Positions 14,536-22,062 of a DNA stretch of 22,216 nt are shown one piece after another. Both the position numbers and the translations under genes were made by a program. Position 1 is the first letter of the stretch. Every line of letters begins with the position of its first letter. The notes beneath the pieces were generated by a model. The model saw only the letters and a list, made by a program, of their open reading frames with translations. It searched no databases and was not told the DNA's origin. Location: NCBI GenBank assembly GCA_051000755.1, contig JBPCNZ010000051.1, positions 1 through 22,216 of the forward strand, given 5' to 3'. The DNA is from JALZAH01 sp051000755. GTDB lineage: Bacteria > Actinomycetota > Acidimicrobiia > Acidimicrobiales > Palsa-688.

Positions 14536-14790
14536 ATGGTCGAGCCGATTCGCTGGATGGGTACGAGAGAGGCTTGCGAGCGGCTGGGCATCACCTTGAG
14601 GACGCTGTACCGCTTCATCGACGAGGGTCAACTTCCGGCGTACAAGATGGGTAGGGTCATCCGGTTGCAGGAGACCGACCTCGACGCCTTCATCGACCGG
14701 ATGCGGATCACCCCCGGCACCCTCGACCACCTCTATCCTGAGCCGAAGTCGCAGGAGGTAGCGGAGGTGCGCGACGCCGACGGGCGCTGA
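14536..14790 (+). CDS. Small excisionase/BldC-type helix-turn-helix protein
   Basis: An 84-residue protein with a MerR-like HTH_17 (excisionase family) DNA-binding domain at about residues 5-58: MGTREACERLGITLRTLYRFIDEGQLPAYKMG, followed by VIRLQETDLDAFI. The C-terminal 25 residues (TPGTLDHLYPEPKSQEV) are outside the domain. The ATG at 14536 is chosen for length and the TACGAT box; ATG at 14482 would add 18 residues of unlike sequence. No integrase, phage or conjugation gene is nearby, so a chromosomal regulator similar in size to BldC is more likely than a true excisionase. It sits 70 bp after nucS and 16 bp before the HIT gene. Its targets are unknown. Confidence 0.8.
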   Translation: MVEPIRWMGTREACERLGITLRTLYRFIDEGQLPAYKMGRVIRLQETDLDAFIDRMRITPGTLDHLYPEPKSQEVAEVRDADGR

Positions 14791-14793
14791 CGG

Positions 14794-14799
14794 TAGCGT
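14794..14799 (+). promoter_or_regulatory. Candidate -10 box of the HIT gene (leaderless)
   Basis: TAGCGT ends 7 nt before the HIT-protein ATG, in the 16-bp gap after the HTH gene. The same hexamer precedes the DinG-like gene on the other strand. It would make the HIT gene the first gene of the PhoH-YbeY-CBS-Era transcript. Confidence 0.4.
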
Positions 14800-14806
14800 C
14801 GGTGGG

Positions 14807-15151
14807 ATGGTCGACTGCCTGTTCTGCAAGATCGTCGCCGGTGAGGTGCCCTCCGAGGAAGTCGCCTCCTCCGAGTTGACCTATGCCTTCCGCGACATCA
14901 ACCCGGCCGCTCCCGTCCACGTGCTCGTCGTTCCTCGCACCCACATCCCCGACGCGTCCGAGGTGGGCCCGCAGCACGGTGCCATCCTGGCCGAGATGCT
15001 GATCACGGCCAAGGGTGTGGCGGACGCCACGGAGATCGGCGAACGGGGGTACCGCCTGGTGTTCAACGTCGGCGACGACGCCCTCAACACCGTTTCCCAC
15101 CTGCACCTCCACGTCATCGGCGGCAAGCGCATGGGTTGGCCCCCAGGGTGA
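14807..15151 (+). CDS. HIT family nucleotide-binding hydrolase
   Basis: Histidine-triad protein of the HINT branch, 114 residues, expected to hydrolyse adenosine 5'-monophosphoramidates or related nucleotides in the cytoplasm. The N-terminus has the typical CLFCKIVAGEVPSEEV and the middle VLVVPRTHIPD. The catalytic triad motif is HLHLHVIGG, with His98, His100 and His102. Length and start (MVDCLFCKI) match the family. It precedes phoH by 80 bp, an arrangement often seen in actinobacteria. Confidence 0.95.
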   Translation: MVDCLFCKIVAGEVPSEEVASSELTYAFRDINPAAPVHVLVVPRTHIPDASEVGPQHGAILAEMLITAKGVADATEIGERGYRLVFNVGDDALNTVSHLHLHVIGGKRMGWPPG

Positions 15152-15208
15152 AGCCCCCACCCGCCAGACCCCGTCCGGCGCCAACGGACGGCTCTGCCCT
15201 CCAGCCGG

Positions 15209-15214
15209 TACCCT
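15209..15214 (+). promoter_or_regulatory. Candidate -10 box of phoH
   Basis: TACCCT lies 17 nt before the GTG at 15232, giving a leader of about 11 nt. It supports that start and suggests phoH may also be transcribed independently of the HIT gene. Confidence 0.3.
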
Positions 15215-15231
15215 GGGCCGCCAGAAGCATC

Positions 15232-16227
15232 GTGTCCTCACCTGTCACCGTCACCGTCCCCAATCACGTGATGTCGCGCCTGGTGGGTCCGCTCAACGAG
15301 AACCTCCGCTTGGTGGAGGAAGCCTTCGACGGCGCCCGGATCATCACCCGGGGCAACGAGTTCATGATCTCCGGCGACGGGGCCGACGTGGCCGCCCGCC
15401 TGGTGGACGAGTTGCGCCTGCTGATCGAGCACGGGGCGACGGTCGATCCCGAGGTCGTGCGCCGCACCATCGACATGATTCGCGACGACGAGCGCCCCTC
15501 CGAGGTCCTCACCGCCGACATCCTGCGGTCGGCCCGGGGACGTTCGGTACGGCCCAAGACCAGCGGCCAGAAGCGGTACGCGGAGGCCATCCGTGACCAC
15601 GTGGTGACGTTCGGCATCGGGCCCGCCGGGACCGGCAAGAGCTATCTGGCCGTGGCCCTCGCCGTCCAGGCCCTGCAGGCCAAGACGGTCGAGCGGATCA
15701 TCCTCACCCGGCCGGCAGTGGAAGCCGGCGAGCGCCTGGGGTTTTTGCCCGGCGACCTGATGGCCAAGGTCGATCCGTACCTCCGACCCCTCTACGACGC
15801 CCTCTACGACATGATGGGCACCGAGTCGGCCCGTCGCCTGCTCGACACCGGCACCGTGGAGGTGGCCCCGCTCGCCTACATGCGGGGCCGCACCCTCAAC
15901 AACAGCTTCATCATCCTCGACGAGGCCCAGAACACCACGCCCGAGCAGATGAAGATGTTCCTCACCAGGATCGGCTTCGGCTCGAGGATCGTCGTCACCG
16001 GCGACGACACCCAGGTCGACCTGCCGGGGGGTCGCTCCGCCCTGATCGGCCTCGAGGCGGTGCTGGGCGGCGTCGAGGGCCTGGCGTTCGTCCACCTGGG
16101 ACGGCGCGACGTGGTCCGCCACCGCATCGTGGCCGACATCGTGACGGCCTACGAATCGGCCGACGGACATGCCGGGGAGCGACGCCCGGCCGCCCAACCC
16201 GGGGAACCCCGGGTCGGCTCCGCCTGA
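15232..16227 (+). CDS. phoH: PhoH-like P-loop ATPase
   Basis: Cytoplasmic PhoH family ATPase/RNA helicase-like protein, about 331 residues. The N-terminal 100 residues contain a KH-like region (VGPLNENLRLVEEAF...IITRGNEFMISGDG). Walker A is GPAGTGKS at 130-137, Walker B is FIILDEAQN at about 226-234, with further motifs NTTPEQMKMFLTRIGFGS and VTGDDTQVDLP. GTG at 15232 is chosen because it starts SSPVTVTVPNHVMSRLVG and has a TACCCT box just upstream; the longer open frame crosses the end of the HIT gene in another frame. The next gene is ybeY, 12 bp on, the usual partner of phoH. Confidence 0.93.
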   Translation: MSSPVTVTVPNHVMSRLVGPLNENLRLVEEAFDGARIITRGNEFMISGDGADVAARLVDELRLLIEHGATVDPEVVRRTIDMIRDDERPSEVLTADILRSARGRSVRPKTSGQKRYAEAIRDHVVTFGIGPAGTGKSYLAVALAVQALQAKTVERIILTRPAVEAGERLGFLPGDLMAKVDPYLRPLYDALYDMMGTESARRLLDTGTVEVAPLAYMRGRTLNNSFIILDEAQNTTPEQMKMFLTRIGFGSRIVVTGDDTQVDLPGGRSALIGLEAVLGGVEGLAFVHLGRRDVVRHRIVADIVTAYESADGHAGERRPAAQPGEPRVGSA

Positions 16228-16239
16228 GTTTAGGAGACC

Positions 16240-16809
16240 ATGCAAGCGCAAGTCTTTGCTGCCGATGAGCAGACCGCTCAGCCGGTGGACACGCTGAGGT
16301 GGATTCACCTGGCCGAGGCCGTGCTGGCCGAGGAGGGCGTCGGCGACGCCGAGGTGTCCATGCTGTTCGTGGACGAGGTGGCCATCGCCGACCTCAACAA
16401 GCGGTTCCTCGGCCGGGACGGGCCGACCGACGTCCTGGCCTTCCCCATCGACGAGGACCCGGGCGAGGGTGGCCGGTCGCCCGACTCGGGGGGCCCGGGG
16501 CCCGGCTTCAACGCCGAGCTGTCGGAAGCGCCGGCCCTGCTCGGTGATCTGGTCATCTGCCCGGCGGTGGCGCAGCGCAACGCCCCCGAACACGCCGGGA
16601 CCTACGAGGACGAGATCGCCCTGCTCGTCGTTCACGGCCTGCTCCACCTGCTCGGCATGGACCACGCCGACGAGGACGAGGCCGAGGCCATGGAGGGCCG
16701 GGAACGCGAGCTGCTCCACCGCCACCACCCCCAGCCCGAGGCGGCCGGTGACGCGGCGGGGGACGGGGGCCCGCCGGAGCCCATCCCGGCGCCGGAGGCG
16801 GACCGATGA
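16240..16809 (+). CDS. ybeY: Endoribonuclease YbeY
   Basis: Zinc-dependent endoribonuclease needed for 16S rRNA 3'-end maturation and late 70S quality control. The zinc motif is HGLLHLLGMDH: His132, His136 and His142. FLGRDGPTDVLAFP and LLGDLVICP are also family hallmarks. The protein has 189 residues, longer than the usual 150-160, because of a Gly/Pro-rich insert between DVLAFPIDED and LLGDLVIC (about 72-95) and an acidic, Pro-rich tail of about 35 residues. GGAG at 16232-16235 precedes the ATG. The stop overlaps the next gene's start in ATGA, so the two are translationally coupled. Confidence 0.95.
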   Translation: MQAQVFAADEQTAQPVDTLRWIHLAEAVLAEEGVGDAEVSMLFVDEVAIADLNKRFLGRDGPTDVLAFPIDEDPGEGGRSPDSGGPGPGFNAELSEAPALLGDLVICPAVAQRNAPEHAGTYEDEIALLVVHGLLHLLGMDHADEDEAEAMEGRERELLHRHHPQPEAAGDAAGDGGPPEPIPAPEADR

Positions 16810-18137
16810 TGGCGGCTGTCACCACCCATCACATCGGTACCAGCGACATCGTCCTGCTCGTGGTGGTGGTGGTCCTGATCGCCGTCACCGGCTTCCTGGC
16901 CCTCTCCGAGACGGCGCTGACCCGGATGTCGCAGATCAAGGCCAAGAGCCTGGTCGAGGAGGGTCGCAAGCACGCCGCCGTCCTGCTCCGTCTGGCCGAG
17001 CACACCGAGCGGGTCCTGCCGGTGGTCCTCTTCGCCCTGGAGATCTGCACCCTGGTGGCGGCCACCCTCGTCGGGGTCGTCTCCGAGCACGCCTTCGGCG
17101 GGGTCGGCGTCCTCGTCTCCACCGTCTTCGAGGTCATCGTCATCTTCGTGGTGGCAGAGCTGGCGCCCAAGACGTGGGCGGTCCAGCACAGCGAGCGGGC
17201 CGCGCTCCTGACCGCCCCGTTCATCCGGGTCCTGGTGGCGTTTGCGCCCCTTCGGTGGACGACCCGGGCCCTGATCACCGTGTCCAACCTCTTGCTGCCC
17301 GGCAAGGGCATGCGGGAAGGGCCCTACACGTCCGAGGAGATGCTGCTGGCCATGGCCGACACGGCCGCGGCCGAAGAGGTGATCGAGCACCAGGAACGCA
17401 CCTTGATCCATTCGATCATCGACTTCGGTGACACCATCGTGCGCGACGTCATGGTGCCGCGTCCCGACATGGTCTCGGTCGAGTCGAGAGCCAAGATCAG
17501 CGACGTGGTCGACATCGCCATCGCCGCCGGCTACAGCCGCATCCCCGTGTACGGCCAGGGCATCGACGACATCGTGGGGGTGGTCATGGCCAAGGACCTG
17601 ATGCGGGCCGAGCGGGAGGGCCGGATGGACGAACCGGTGACCGAGATCCTCCGCGAGGTGCACTTCGTGCCCGAGTCCAAGCGCGTCTCGGAGCTGATGC
17701 GCGAGATGCAGACCAACAAGGCGCACATCGCTCTGGTGGTCGACGAGTACGGCGGCACCGCCGGGCTGGTGACCCTCGAAGACCTGATCGAGGAGCTGGT
17801 CGGCGAGATCACCGACGAGTACGACACCGAGGAGGCCGACGTCGAACAGCTCGACGACGGGACTCTGGCCGTCAACGCCCGCATGCCGGTCAACGAGGTC
17901 AACGAGCTGCTGGGCCCGCCCGGCCTCCCCGAGGGTGACTGGGACACCGTCGGCGGCCTGGTCTACAGCCTCCTCGGCCATGTGCCGACCGAGGGTGAGT
18001 CGATCGAGTACCAACGGCATCACATCGTCGCCGAGGACGTCCAGGGCCGGCGGATCGGCCGGGTCCGGATCAAGGCCCTGCCCGCCGACGACGAGGCCAA
18101 CGATCACGAAGCGTCCGCCTCCCAGCAGTCCCCGTGA
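16806..18137 (+). CDS. CNNM/CorC-type membrane protein with CBS pair
   Basis: Hemolysin C/CorC/CNNM family membrane protein, 443 residues, related to proteins implicated in Mg2+ or Co2+ transport. The N-terminal DUF21 membrane domain (about 1-185) starts with a strong helix (DIVLLVVVVVLIAVTGFLALSETAL) and includes further hydrophobic segments with the AELAPKTWA motif. A paired CBS domain follows at about 205-335 (VMVPRPDMVSVE, YSRIPVYGQGIDDIVGVV, HIALVVDEYGGTAGLVTLEDLIEELVGEI). The C-terminal CorC_HlyC domain lies at about 345-430. It sits between ybeY and era, with a 4-bp overlap at each end, which is the standard order in many bacteria. Confidence 0.93.
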   Translation: MMAAVTTHHIGTSDIVLLVVVVVLIAVTGFLALSETALTRMSQIKAKSLVEEGRKHAAVLLRLAEHTERVLPVVLFALEICTLVAATLVGVVSEHAFGGVGVLVSTVFEVIVIFVVAELAPKTWAVQHSERAALLTAPFIRVLVAFAPLRWTTRALITVSNLLLPGKGMREGPYTSEEMLLAMADTAAAEEVIEHQERTLIHSIIDFGDTIVRDVMVPRPDMVSVESRAKISDVVDIAIAAGYSRIPVYGQGIDDIVGVVMAKDLMRAEREGRMDEPVTEILREVHFVPESKRVSELMREMQTNKAHIALVVDEYGGTAGLVTLEDLIEELVGEITDEYDTEEADVEQLDDGTLAVNARMPVNEVNELLGPPGLPEGDWDTVGGLVYSLLGHVPTEGESIEYQRHHIVAEDVQGRRIGRVRIKALPADDEANDHEASASQQSP

Positions 18138-18976
18138 GCCACCGATCCGGATTCGCCACCCTGGTCGGGCGGCCCAACGTGGGCAAGTCCACGCTGCTCA
18201 ACACCGTGGTGGGCCAGAAGGTCTCCATCACGTCACCGGTGGTGCAGACCACCCGCAACCAGGTGCGCGGGGTGCTGACCAGGCCCGACGCCCAGGTGAT
18301 CTTCGTGGACACGCCCGGGATCCACAAGCCCCGCACCCTCCTCGGTGAACGCCTCAACGACACCGCCGCCGATGCCCTCGGCCAGGTGGACGTGACCGTT
18401 CTCGTCATCGACGCCACCGCCGCGGTGGGCCGGGGCGACCGGTTTGTGGCCGCCATGGTGCCCAGGAGCACCATCTGCGTGGTCAACAAGATCGACCGGG
18501 CCTCGCGCCAAGCGGTGCTCCGCCAGCTGGTGGCCGCATCAGAGCTGGGGTTGGACGAATACTTCCCCGTGTCCGCCCGTACCGGCGAGGGCGTCGATGC
18601 CCTGGTGGATGCCATCGTGTCCCGGCTCCCACCCGGCCCGCAGTTCTACCCGCCCGACACGGTCACCGATGTGGCGGAGGCGTTCTGGGTGGCCGAGCTG
18701 GTCCGCGAGCAGCTGCTGGCGGTCATGACCGAAGAGGTCCCCCACAGCATCGCCTGCCGGGTCACCGAGTGGGAGTGGCCCCGGATCCGCTGCGAGATCA
18801 ACGTCGAGCGCGACTCCCAGAAGGGCATCGTCATCGGCCGGGGTGGGGCCGTGCTCAAAGACGTGGGCATTCGGGTTCGCCAGCAGCTGCCCCCCGGCGC
18901 CTACCTGGAGCTGTTCGTCAAGGTCAACCGGGACTGGCAACGCCAGGCCCGAGCTCTGGAGCGCCTCGGCTACTGA
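18134..18976 (+). CDS. era: Ribosome-assembly GTPase Era
   Basis: Essential GTPase that binds the 3' end of 16S rRNA and helps 30S assembly. The 280 residues are slightly shorter than E. coli Era (301). G1 is GRPNVGKST at 12-20, G3 is DTPGIHKP, G4 is NKID and the G5 region is PVSARTGEG. The C-terminal KH domain has ERDSQKGIVIGRGGAVLKDVG. The start is GTG at 18134, overlapping the previous stop (GTGA) with no Shine-Dalgarno, so coupling to the CBS gene is likely. The final 7 bp overlap the 3' end of the convergent helicase gene. Confidence 0.96.
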   Translation: MSHRSGFATLVGRPNVGKSTLLNTVVGQKVSITSPVVQTTRNQVRGVLTRPDAQVIFVDTPGIHKPRTLLGERLNDTAADALGQVDVTVLVIDATAAVGRGDRFVAAMVPRSTICVVNKIDRASRQAVLRQLVAASELGLDEYFPVSARTGEGVDALVDAIVSRLPPGPQFYPPDTVTDVAEAFWVAELVREQLLAVMTEEVPHSIACRVTEWEWPRIRCEINVERDSQKGIVIGRGGAVLKDVGIRVRQQLPPGAYLELFVKVNRDWQRQARALERLGY

Positions 18977-21018
18977 GCCTCCCGGCCCGAGGGCCCTGCC
19001 CCCGGTGGCCCTGCCCCCGGTGCCCCCGGTGCCCCTGCGCCCGGTGGCCCTGCGCCCGGGGGCCTGGCGGCCCGGAGCGGGGCCAGGAATGCCTCGACCT
19101 CGTGGCGGTGCCGCGTCCTGGCCATCGGGGGCAGTGCCCGGACCAGGTCCCAGCGGTACCGGGCCCGGCCCAGTCGGGAATCGAGGACGGCGACCACACC
19201 CCGGTCGGTGTTGTTGCGGATGAGCCGTCCGGCGCCCTGGGCCAGCAAGGTGGCCGCCCGGGGCACGTCGATGGCGGAGAAGGCCTGGCGGCCGAGGCGG
19301 TCGCGTCGGGCCTGCAGGAGGGGATCGTCGGGTCGTGGGAACGGCAGGCGGTCGATGGTTACCACCGAGCAGGCCGGCCCCGGCACGTCGACGCCCTGCC
19401 AGAAGCCCATGGTGGCGAACAGGCAGGACTGCTCCTCGGTGTTGAAGCGGGCGACGAGGGCCGGCTTGGGCAGATCGGCCTGGGTCATGACCGGCCACGG
19501 GATCCGGGCTGTCACCGCGGTCGCCGCCGCGCTCATGGCCCGCCATGACGTGAACAGGGCCAGGGTCCGCCCCTCGGCGGCAGTGATCACCGCCACCAGC
19601 TCGTCCAGCATCGCCACTTCGTAGCCCGCCTGGCGGGGATCAGGGAGGTGGATCGGGCAGTACAGCAGGGCCTGGGTCGGATAGTCGAAGGGGCTGCCGA
19701 CGTCGATGTCGTCGAAGGTGCCGGGGGCCAGGCCGATGCGGTCGGCCAGCCGGGGAGGAATGGTCGCGCTGGTCAGGATTGCAACCGGGGCATCTTCCGG
19801 CTCCCACAGGAGGGACTGGAGCAGGACGGCGACATCGACAGGCGCCACCCGCAGAACCGGGGCGTGCTCGGGCCCCTCGACCCACGCCACCATGGCATCG
19901 GTGAGGCCCAGGACCTGGTCGATCTCGCCGATCAGGGTGGTGCCCGCCTGCTGCACCCGGATGCGCCGGGCCGAGCGCTCCTGGGCCCCGTCGGCGTCAC
20001 CGGCGACCTTGCGGACCTCGGCCAGCAGGCGGGTGAGGCGTTCGCGCAGCAGCGTCAGGCGGTCGTGGACGGTGTCGTCCAGCGGGCGAGCCAGGCGACT
20101 GCCCCGCAGGGGGGCCAGGGCGTCGACCAACAGAGAGGCAGCCTCCCCGGCGGCCTCCACCGTGCTGGCGTCGTCGAGCAGGGGGCGGGCGGCCCGGGCC
20201 AGGGCGTGGACCCGGCCCCCGGCCAGGTCGAAGCCCAGGCTGGCGGAGGCGATGTCCTCCAACTCGTGGGCCTCGTCGAAGACGACAAGGTCGTGGGGAG
20301 GGAGGACCTCTCCGCCGGAGGCCAGGTGGGCGGCGTAGAGGTGGGTGTTGACGACCACCACGTCAGCCTCCGCGGCCCGTTTCCTGGCCCCCTCCGCAAA
20401 GCACTCGTCGCCTGCCGGGCATCGGCTCGCCCCCGGGCAGTCCCGGGGTCCCACGCTGACCTGGGCCCAGGCGTCGAAGCTCGGTTCGAACGGCAGATCG
20501 GCCCGGTCGCCGGTCTGCGCCGTGGCCGACCAGGACGCCAGCCGCTGCACCTCCCGGGCGAAGGGGCCCAACACCGCCTTGCCCTCGGAGCCCCGGTCGT
20601 CGACGGTCAACTGGTCACCAAGGGTCAGCTGGTCACCGCCCCCGCCGATCTCGGCGACCCGCTGCCGGCAGATGTAGTTGGACCGACCCTTGAGCACGGC
20701 GAACTCGACCGGGTCGCCGAGGGCCCCCGCCACCACCGGCAGGTCGCGTTGGGCCAGCTGGTCCTGCAGGGCCTTGGTGGCGGTCGCCACCACGCAGCGG
20801 GTACCGGCGGCCAGGGCGGGGACCAGGTAGGCCAGACTCTTTCCGGTGCCGGTCCCGGCGGCCACGATCAGGTGGTGGCGCCGGGCGATGGCATCGGCCA
20901 CCGCCGCCGCCATGCGCTGCTGGGCCGGGCGGTGCTCGTGATGGGCCAGAGCGGCGGTGACCCGCTCCAGGGCGGGCAGGACGGCGCGGCTGTCTGTCGG
21001 CGAGGGCCGTTCGCTCAC
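18970..21018 (-). CDS. DinG/XPD-like iron-sulfur ATP-dependent DNA helicase
   Basis: Superfamily 2 helicase of the DinG branch, 682 residues; characterised relatives unwind DNA 5' to 3' and resolve R-loops and forks. Walker A is AAGTGTGKS with Lys60, the DEAH box is VVFDEAHELED near residue 245, and motif VI is QGAGRLIRNNTDRG near 590. An iron-sulfur cluster is likely: Cys near 116 (NYICRQR) and three clustered cysteines near 190-203 (CPGASRCPAGDEC). The last 30 residues are a Pro/Gly/Ala repeat (PPGAG units). The GTG at 21018 has a TAGCGT box 6 nt upstream and no Shine-Dalgarno. The 3' end overlaps era. Confidence 0.93.
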   Translation of the reverse strand: MSERPSPTDSRAVLPALERVTAALAHHEHRPAQQRMAAAVADAIARRHHLIVAAGTGTGKSLAYLVPALAAGTRCVVATATKALQDQLAQRDLPVVAGALGDPVEFAVLKGRSNYICRQRVAEIGGGGDQLTLGDQLTVDDRGSEGKAVLGPFAREVQRLASWSATAQTGDRADLPFEPSFDAWAQVSVGPRDCPGASRCPAGDECFAEGARKRAAEADVVVVNTHLYAAHLASGGEVLPPHDLVVFDEAHELEDIASASLGFDLAGGRVHALARAARPLLDDASTVEAAGEAASLLVDALAPLRGSRLARPLDDTVHDRLTLLRERLTRLLAEVRKVAGDADGAQERSARRIRVQQAGTTLIGEIDQVLGLTDAMVAWVEGPEHAPVLRVAPVDVAVLLQSLLWEPEDAPVAILTSATIPPRLADRIGLAPGTFDDIDVGSPFDYPTQALLYCPIHLPDPRQAGYEVAMLDELVAVITAAEGRTLALFTSWRAMSAAATAVTARIPWPVMTQADLPKPALVARFNTEEQSCLFATMGFWQGVDVPGPACSVVTIDRLPFPRPDDPLLQARRDRLGRQAFSAIDVPRAATLLAQGAGRLIRNNTDRGVVAVLDSRLGRARYRWDLVRALPPMARTRHRHEVEAFLAPLRAARPPGAGPPGAGAPGAPGAGPPGAGPSGREAQ
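18988..19070 (-). repeat. Low-complexity PPGAG-coding repeat at helicase C-terminus
   Basis: Degenerate 15-bp units based on GGCCCTGCCCCCGGT (forward strand) recur several times and encode PPGAG/APGAP-type pentapeptides at the C-terminal end of the helicase. The stretch lies between the helicase domains and the stop codon, so length changes would be tolerated. Confidence 0.75.
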
Positions 21019-21024
21019 CAGCTG

Positions 21025-21030
21025 ACGCTA
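21025..21030 (-). promoter_or_regulatory. Candidate -10 box of the helicase gene (leaderless)
   Basis: On the reverse strand TAGCGT ends 6 nt before the GTG start, with no Shine-Dalgarno. It is the same hexamer and nearly the same spacing as at the HIT gene. Confidence 0.4.
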
Positions 21031-21080
21031 CCGCCGGGGCGGGACATCGGTAGGGACGTGGAGGATGACACCATGGCACG

Positions 21081-22013
21081 GTGCGACTGCGTATCTTCAC
21101 CGAACCCCAGCTCGGAGCGACTTACGAGGATCAGCTGGCTGCGGCCGTCTGCGCCGAGGAAGCCGGCTTCGACGCCTACTTCCGCTCCGATCACTTCCTG
21201 ACCATGGGAGGGAGCGACGGCTTGCCCGGCCCCACCGATGCCTGGATCACCCTGGCCGGTCTGGCCCGGGAGACCAGCCGGATTCGCCTGGGTACCCTCC
21301 TCACCTCCGCGACCTTCCGCCTGCCCGGGCCGCTCGCCATCTCCGTCGCCGAGGTCGACGCCATGAGCAACGGGCGGGTCGAGCTGGGCCTGGGCGCCGG
21401 TTGGTACACCGACGAGCACACCGCCTACGGGATACCGTTTCCCTCCACCTCGGAGCGCTTCGAGCGACTCGAGGAGCAGCTGGCCATCATCACCGGCCTG
21501 TGGGAGACCCCGCCCGGTGAGACCTTCGACTTCGCCGGCACCCACTACCAGCTGAGCGACAGCCCGGCCCTGCCCAAGCCGTCGCAGCAACCTCGACCGC
21601 CGGTGATCATCGGGGGCGCCGGCCTGAGGCGGACCCCGGCCCTGGCGGCCCGATTCGGCAACGAGCTGAACACGCCGTTCCTGTCGTCGGAGGAGGCCAA
21701 GGTTCGCTACGCGGCGGCCGACGAGGCCTGCCGGGCCGTCGGGCGGGACCCCGCCGATCTGGGTCGCTCCGCGGCGGTGGTGATGTGCTGTGGGGCCGGG
21801 GAGGCGGCGGTGGAGCGCCGGGCCCGGGCCATCGGACGTGACGTCGACGACCTTCGGGCCAACGGCGTGTGCGGCACCCCGGCCGAGGTGATCGCCCGAC
21901 TCAACGAGTGGCAGAAGGCAGGGGCCGACACCGTCTACCTCCAGATCCTCGATCTCTCCGACCTCGATCACATCCGCCTCATCGGCGCCGAGGTGCTCCC
22001 CGCCGTGGCCTGA
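21081..22013 (+). CDS. LLM-class F420-dependent oxidoreductase
   Basis: Luciferase-like monooxygenase superfamily TIM barrel, 310 residues, of the type that in actinobacteria usually uses coenzyme F420. Typical blocks are RIFTEPQ at the first strand, AEEAGFDAYFRSDHF (about 25-39), RIRLGTLLTSATFRLPGPLAISVAEVDAMSNGRVELGLGAGW (about 70-112; the last part is the family signature), and PPVIIGGAG near 172-180. Specific substrate cannot be assigned. The start is GTG at 21081; ATG at 21073 is in another frame. GGAGG at about 21058-21062 is too far upstream to be a good ribosome binding site. It is divergent from the helicase gene across 62 bp. Confidence 0.9.
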   Translation: MRLRIFTEPQLGATYEDQLAAAVCAEEAGFDAYFRSDHFLTMGGSDGLPGPTDAWITLAGLARETSRIRLGTLLTSATFRLPGPLAISVAEVDAMSNGRVELGLGAGWYTDEHTAYGIPFPSTSERFERLEEQLAIITGLWETPPGETFDFAGTHYQLSDSPALPKPSQQPRPPVIIGGAGLRRTPALAARFGNELNTPFLSSEEAKVRYAAADEACRAVGRDPADLGRSAAVVMCCGAGEAAVERRARAIGRDVDDLRANGVCGTPAEVIARLNEWQKAGADTVYLQILDLSDLDHIRLIGAEVLPAVA

Positions 22014-22028
22014 GCGCCGGCGCCTCTG

Positions 22029-22062
22029 CGGGTCGGTTGCGGGCGGGGCGCCGCCCGACCCG
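22029..22062 (+). terminator. Strong GC hairpin after the LLM gene
   Basis: Two nested inverted repeats pair here: CGGGTC (22029-22034) with GACCCG (22057-22062), and GGGCGG (22041-22046) with CCGCCC (22051-22056) around a 4-nt loop, with a 6-nt bulge on the left arm. It begins 16 nt after the stop codon. No T-tract follows. Confidence 0.45.

Noticed and set aside
14536..14790. The HTH protein as a phage or plasmid excisionase marking a mobile element
   Set aside because: There is no integrase, attachment repeat or other mobile gene in the window; this domain is also common in chromosomal regulators.
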